Positions 5,377 through 8,563 of a DNA stretch of 8,563 nt are shown here, piece after piece (positions within the stretch are counted from its first letter, which is position 1; every line of letters begins with the position of its first letter). Under the pieces are notes generated by a model. It did no database searches. It was not told where the DNA came from and worked only from the letters and a program-made list of their open reading frames with translations. Both the position numbers and the translations under genes were made by a program. This DNA is from JBBRLA01 sp038231615 (lineage in GTDB: Bacteria; Myxococcota_A; Polyangia; Palsa-1104; JAEUJZ01): NCBI GenBank assembly GCA_038231615.1, contig JBBRLA010000360.1, forward strand, positions 1 through 8,563, read 5' to 3'.

Positions 5377-6830
5377 GCGCTGGCCACGGCTGAGTGGTAG
5401 GCCTCTGCGCCGCCGAGGCGCTCAGCTTCGAGGAAACAGCGCTCGGCCCGCTCGAACATGTCTAGCTGGTAGTAGAACTTGCCCAGCGCCCGAAACGACT
5501 GGACCGAGGGCTTCTGCTCCGTCTCCCGAATCAACTGGAGGGTGGTGCGCGCCACCGTCAGGTTCGAGCCATTGAGCTGGCGGTTGATGGACTGCGCCAG
5601 GGTGCACCGCTTGACCGCCTGGACGAACTCGCCGAGCTGGATCAGGGTCCCGCCCAGGTCGTTGTAGGCAGCGGCGAGCATCGGCTGGAGTGCGATGGCT
5701 TTTTGCAGGTCCGCTTTGGCCTGCTGGTAGTCGCGCGCGTGGAAGTAGTGGATGGCGCGCTCGTGGTACCACCCGGGCTGGGGATCCTTCTCGATCAGCG
5801 CGCTGAGGCGGGCGATCTCGGCGTCCTGTGTCAACGCCGGGTTGGCCCACTGCCAGATCAGGTTGGTGAGGCGCGGGTCTTTCGCCTTGGCCTCCTGCAC
5901 CACGCGGATGCCCTCCAGGTAGCGCCCCTGCATCAGGATCGCATAGCCCAGGTGGTTCTGCGCGTTCACGTCGTGGGGTGCGAACAAGAGGGCGTGGCGG
6001 TAGGCGCGCTCGGCCTCGGCAAAGGCCGACAGCTTCATGAGCTGGTAGCCCTCCTCGACGTAATAATTGTAGTCCTTCATGGCGTACTGGGCGTTCTCGC
6101 GGACGTCGTAGCGGAAGACGTAGCACTTGACCTTGCCGGCGCCGCCGACGCCCTTGACGATCTCGTAGCGGTCGCCGAACATCCGCTCTCCCAGCGCCGC
6201 CACCTCGGCCCAGCCAGGGACCGCGCGGAAATCCTCCCACCCCGCCCTGGATGCGTAGACCTTGGGCTCCGGCTCGACGCTCGTGCGGCCGAAGCGCCAG
6301 GACAAAAGGAAGGGCTGCTCCCTGCCGGACTCCGCGTCGCGATCCGCCAGGTGATAGGCCTTGACCAACAGGCCGCCGAGGTCTTCGCTGTAGCTGAAGC
6401 TGAGCATGAAGCAGATGCGGTGGCCGGCCGCGTTGTCCTTTACCGCGCCCAGCACTTCGTCGCAAAAGCCCAGCCGGAGAAACAGCTCCCACAGTTCCTC
6501 CCACGGCTTCAGGAGCACCATGTACACGCTGCCCTGGTCCCTCTGCCGGCTCAGCTTGACGTAGAACATGTTGTCGGGGAAGCGCTGGCAAAAGGCCTGG
6601 AACGCCGCTACGGCCTCCGGGTGGACGCCGTGCTCCTCGGCGAGCGCGATCACCTCGGCAGCGCGCCTGACGCCGCCCAGGACCAGCTCCAGCTGGTCCT
6701 CGCGCAGCACGATCTCGACGTATTCATGCACCAGGGGACTGTCGAGCGCCGTGAGAGAGGGGCAGCTCTCGACGCCGTAGAAGTCCGCCAGCGCCCTCAC
6801 CTCGTCCCGAATCGTCGCAGCAGGTTCCAT
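5373..6830 (-). CDS. TPR-repeat protein with unrecognised N-terminal domain
   Basis: The predicted protein has 485 residues. The C-terminal half carries tetratricopeptide-like helix pairs: 261-290 (YQLMKLSAFAEAERAYRHAL), 295-320 (GRYLEGIRVVQEAKAKDP), 354-386 (HYFHARDYQQAKADLQKAI), 388-417 (LGEFVQAVKRCTLAQ) and 446-473 (LDMFERAERCFLEAERLG). TPRs bind partner proteins or peptides, so a scaffold for the modifying enzymes or a precursor-binding subunit is plausible. Residues 1-255 look like a mixed alpha/beta domain with several alternating strands (88-108, 137-160, 174-192, 220-245); I do not recognise it. It has a few scattered cysteines and no membrane segment or signal peptide. The start at 6830 is chosen because GGAGG (6836-6840) precedes the ATG by 5 bases. 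The in-frame GTG at 6845 and ATG at 6842 lie in or before that ribosome binding site. The stop overlaps the glycosyltransferase start by 4 bases. Confidence 0.82.
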   Translation of the reverse strand: MEPAATIRDEVRALADFYGVESCPSLTALDSPLVHEYVEIVLREDQLELVLGGVRRAAEVIALAEEHGVHPEAVAAFQAFCQRFPDNMFYVKLSRQRDQGSVYMVLLKPWEELWELFLRLGFCDEVLGAVKDNAAGHRICFMLSFSYSEDLGGLLVKAYHLADRDAESGREQPFLLSWRFGRTSVEPEPKVYASRAGWEDFRAVPGWAEVAALGERMFGDRYEIVKGVGGAGKVKCYVFRYDVRENAQYAMKDYNYYVEEGYQLMKLSAFAEAERAYRHALLFAPHDVNAQNHLGYAILMQGRYLEGIRVVQEAKAKDPRLTNLIWQWANPALTQDAEIARLSALIEKDPQPGWYHERAIHYFHARDYQQAKADLQKAIALQPMLAAAYNDLGGTLIQLGEFVQAVKRCTLAQSINRQLNGSNLTVARTTLQLIRETEQKPSVQSFRALGKFYYQLDMFERAERCFLEAERLGGAEAYHSAVASA

Positions 6831-6835
6831 CCTCT

Positions 6836-6840
6836 CCTCC
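6836..6840 (-). promoter_or_regulatory. Shine-Dalgarno GGAGG deciding the TPR gene start
   Basis: On the minus strand GGAGGAGAGG immediately precedes ATG (6830-6828). It is the only strong ribosome binding site inside the six-gene array, so this is probably an independent initiation point. The other downstream genes seem to rely on coupling. Confidence 0.65.
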
Positions 6841-6841
6841 A

Positions 6842-8299
6842 TCACGCGGCCAGGACGGGCAGGCTCCGGCGCCGCATGCTCTCCTCGGTGTGCATCCTGG
6901 GGGTCAGATCCAGGGGGTTGGTGCGGATCGCGTCCTTGTCATAGTCCGCCGCCGTGATCAGGCCCTCCTGCTCGGCGCGCATCACCAGCCGCTCGTTCAG
7001 CGAGTACTTGACCGGTGGGCAAGGCAGCGCCGATTGGCCTTTGGCCTCCTGGTTGTAGACGAACTTGTGGGCGCAGAAGCTGGCACAGTTGGGTAAAATC
7101 TTGCAGCTGCTGCAGATCTCGTTCTCGAACGGATCGAAGCGCTCCCAGCGCTGGTGGGTAGGATGGCTCTTCTTGAAGAGCCTTTCGAGGTCGAACACTG
7201 TGCCCACGCGCTTGTCTGGGAACGAGACTGTATCCCAGCATTTGTGGACGTCCCCGCTGGGGACCACGATGTAGTCGTTGGGGCGGACGGCGGCGCAGAT
7301 GCCGAGGAACCTGGTGGGATAGGGCAGGCCGCACAGGCGGCGCTCGAAGGCGTAGCGGTACAGCGACGCCTCCAGGCGGCCGTAGTCCATCTTGGCCATG
7401 GTCTGGTCGGACACGCTGTGGCAAGCCGTGGTGGTGCTCTCCACGGGGCTGAAGTAGACCGTGAAGTTGGGCCTGCCGCCGAGGCCGCGGTCGACCAGGT
7501 CGTCGATGAGGCTGACCACGGCGTCCTTGTTGCGCTCGTCGATGTTCACCCGCACGTGGACCGAGATCGGCACCGCGTCGATCCACGAGGCGAGGTTCTT
7601 CACGATGCGCTGGTAGGTGCCCTTCTTGGACTCGGAGAGCAGGTGGCGGCGGGCGTCGTGGAAAGGCTGGCTGCCGTCCAGGGTGATCTGCACCGTGCGC
7701 AGGCCGTTGATGAACAGCTTCTCGGCCACCTCCCGGGTCATCAAGAAGCCGTTTGAGACCATGGTACCGGTGTAGCAGATGCCGGCGCGGACGCTGATGT
7801 CCATCAGCTGGTCGGCGAGGTCGTAGATGATCTGCTTGCGCATGAGCGGCTCGCCGCCGTACCAGATCATGTTGACGAATTTGATCTCCGGCTGGGCCTT
7901 TAGCGTGCGCTCGTAGAGGGCGACGACGCGTTCCTGGACCGCTTCGCTCATCGCTTCCAGGGGCTTGTCGATCCCCTGGAAGCAGTAGTCGCAGCCGAAG
8001 TTGCAGGACAGGGTGGGGCAGACGATGAGGTTGACCGCGCTGGGGTCGTTGCGGGTGTCGAAGTACTGCTTACGGAGCAGCCCCTTCTCGTCGAGATCCT
8101 CGGGGACCAGGAACCCTTGCCCCAGCAGCGAGGACAGGCCGGGCTCGGAGGCGAAGTAGTCGTCGCTCCACGCGCGACGGAGTAGCGCGATCTTCTCCGC
8201 GTCCATCATCACGATGGCGCGACTCATGGAATTGTACCAAAGCGCCCTACCGCCCCGCAGGGGCACGGGGACGTTGTAGATGGATTCTTTGTATTGCAT
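6842..8299 (-). CDS. Radical SAM/SPASM peptide maturase
   Basis: This 485-residue enzyme has a radical SAM core with the CxxxCxxC cluster motif CNFGCDYC (99-106), the GGEP motif (148-151) for SAM binding, and VSNGFLMT (181-188). It also has a complete seven-cysteine SPASM domain: C335, a GX4C unit (G349 to C354), C396-x2-C399-x5-C405-x3-C409, and C427, which would hold two auxiliary 4Fe-4S clusters. Residues 1-80 (YNVPVPLRGGRALWYN.., LLGQGFLVPEDLDE) resemble the small winged-helix (PqqD/RRE-like) region that often precedes the barrel in RiPP maturases. SPASM enzymes of this kind form thioether, C-C or other crosslinks, or epimerise residues, on ribosomal peptides. A Cys-rich substrate favours thioether formation (inference). 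The gene starts 3 bases after the stop of the Cys-rich small protein and has no own Shine-Dalgarno, so the two are tightly coupled. Confidence 0.92.
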   Translation of the reverse strand: MQYKESIYNVPVPLRGGRALWYNSMSRAIVMMDAEKIALLRRAWSDDYFASEPGLSSLLGQGFLVPEDLDEKGLLRKQYFDTRNDPSAVNLIVCPTLSCNFGCDYCFQGIDKPLEAMSEAVQERVVALYERTLKAQPEIKFVNMIWYGGEPLMRKQIIYDLADQLMDISVRAGICYTGTMVSNGFLMTREVAEKLFINGLRTVQITLDGSQPFHDARRHLLSESKKGTYQRIVKNLASWIDAVPISVHVRVNIDERNKDAVVSLIDDLVDRGLGGRPNFTVYFSPVESTTTACHSVSDQTMAKMDYGRLEASLYRYAFERRLCGLPYPTRFLGICAAVRPNDYIVVPSGDVHKCWDTVSFPDKRVGTVFDLERLFKKSHPTHQRWERFDPFENEICSSCKILPNCASFCAHKFVYNQEAKGQSALPCPPVKYSLNERLVMRAEQEGLITAADYDKDAIRTNPLDLTPRMHTEESMRRRSLPVLAA

Positions 8300-8302
8300 G
8301 GT

Positions 8303-8563
8303 CTACCAGTTGCCGCCGATGGGCAGGGCGATGCAGGCCACCGCGCCGCACAACCCGAGCTGCAGGGCGCACGCGCCGATGAGCTGGGCCCCGAGCTTCG
8401 CCTCGGCCCCGCACGCACTTGTTAATGAGACCGCCGCGGCGCAGGCGTCCCCGCCGCAGGCCGCCGCGCCGCACGCCCCCCCTAGTTCGGCGCCCGCGCC
8501 CTGGCCGCCGGCGGCCGCGGCGACCGCCCCGCACAGCCCGGCGCCCGTGGCCACGGCGCCGCA
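8303..8563 (-). CDS. Cys/Ala/Gly-rich candidate RiPP precursor, 5' end beyond window
   Basis: The frame is open to the right edge, giving 86 visible residues before a TAG stop; the true start is not visible. Almost all residues are Ala, Gly, Cys, Leu or Val, with nine cysteines. From the visible beginning the cysteines fall at residues 1, 11, 31, 36, 41 and 51, all in one register of a five-residue repeat of the type CGAxA (CGAVA, CGAVA, CGAAA, CGGDA, CAAAV, CGAEA). The last third breaks register (C65, C72, C77) and ends in LPIGGNW. No leader, signal peptide or transporter motif is in view. Third codon positions are almost all G or C, as in the neighbouring genes, except for a TCA TTA ACA AGT patch. 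Its position 3 bases ahead of a SPASM enzyme makes it the candidate substrate. A GTG at 8554 could start an 83-residue version, but the repeat continues before it and no ribosome binding site is seen. I do not recognise the family. Confidence 0.65.
   Translation of the reverse strand, partial: CGAVATGAGLCGAVAAAAGGQGAGAELGGACGAAACGGDACAAAVSLTSACGAEAKLGAQLIGACALQLGLCGAVACIALPIGGNW

Noticed and set aside
6831..6845. GTG start at 6845 (or ATG at 6842) for the TPR protein
   Set aside because: The ATG at 6830 has a strong GGAGG five bases ahead; the earlier starts would place that ribosome binding site inside the coding region and have none of their own.
3324..6944. Long plus-strand open frames (3324-4256, 3952-5400, 5703-6944) opposite the biosynthetic genes
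   Set aside because: They are mirror frames of GC-rich genes, with compositions dominated by Ala, Gly, Val, Arg and His and no family motifs. The minus-strand frames carry the recognisable domains.
8303..8554. Complete 83-residue precursor starting at GTG 8554
   Set aside because: The codons before it (Cys-Gly-Ala) continue the same CGAxA repeat, and no ribosome binding site is visible, so the gene more likely runs off the window edge.
8303..8563. Classical pentapeptide repeat protein (A(D/N)Lxx, MfpA/Qnr type)
   Set aside because: The five-residue period is present, but the central Leu/Phe and the A(D/N) positions are missing and the dominant residue is Cys, so the right-handed beta-helix assignment is not supported.
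8303..8563. CRISPR array or tandem DNA repeat explaining the repetitive segment
   Set aside because: The periodicity is at the protein level; the DNA repeats are degenerate and there are no evenly sized unique spacers.

Overview
The window looks like part of a GC-rich bacterial genome, possibly myxobacterial or another environmental proteobacterium. That guess rests only on codon and GC character and gene content; nothing in the window fixes the taxon. The first ~600 bases are visibly less GC-rich than the rest.

Left part (1-1691, plus strand). Bases 1-~92 fold like domains V and VI at the 3' end of a group II intron whose body lies off the left edge. Then come a non-coding stretch (93-292), a small DUF805-type membrane protein (293-610), a 316-base gap holding only small hairpins, and a two-segment membrane protein with two DUF3592-like modules (927-1691).

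Right part (1700-8563, minus strand). Six genes run head to tail from the right edge leftwards: a Cys/Ala/Gly-rich small protein (open at the window edge), a radical SAM/SPASM enzyme, a TPR protein with an unrecognised N-terminal half, a GT1-like glycosyltransferase, a VAO/4-cresol-dehydrogenase-like FAD oxidase, and a JmjC/cupin_4 oxygenase. Spacings are 3 bases, 11 bases, and overlaps of 4, 14 and 14 bases, so this is almost certainly one operon. Its promoter must lie beyond the right edge.

The best reading is a ribosomally made, post-translationally modified peptide (RiPP) locus. The Cys-rich protein is the candidate precursor and the SPASM enzyme with its PqqD-like N-terminal region the candidate maturase. 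The TPR protein is a possible scaffold or partner, and the glycosyltransferase, flavoenzyme and Fe(II)/2-oxoglutarate-type oxygenase are possible tailoring enzymes. The precursor's most striking property is that its cysteines in the N-terminal two thirds all sit on a five-residue lattice (CGAxA-like pentads). I do not recognise this precursor or this combination of tailoring enzymes as a described system. No peptidase, transporter or immunity gene is visible, so the locus probably continues off the right edge.
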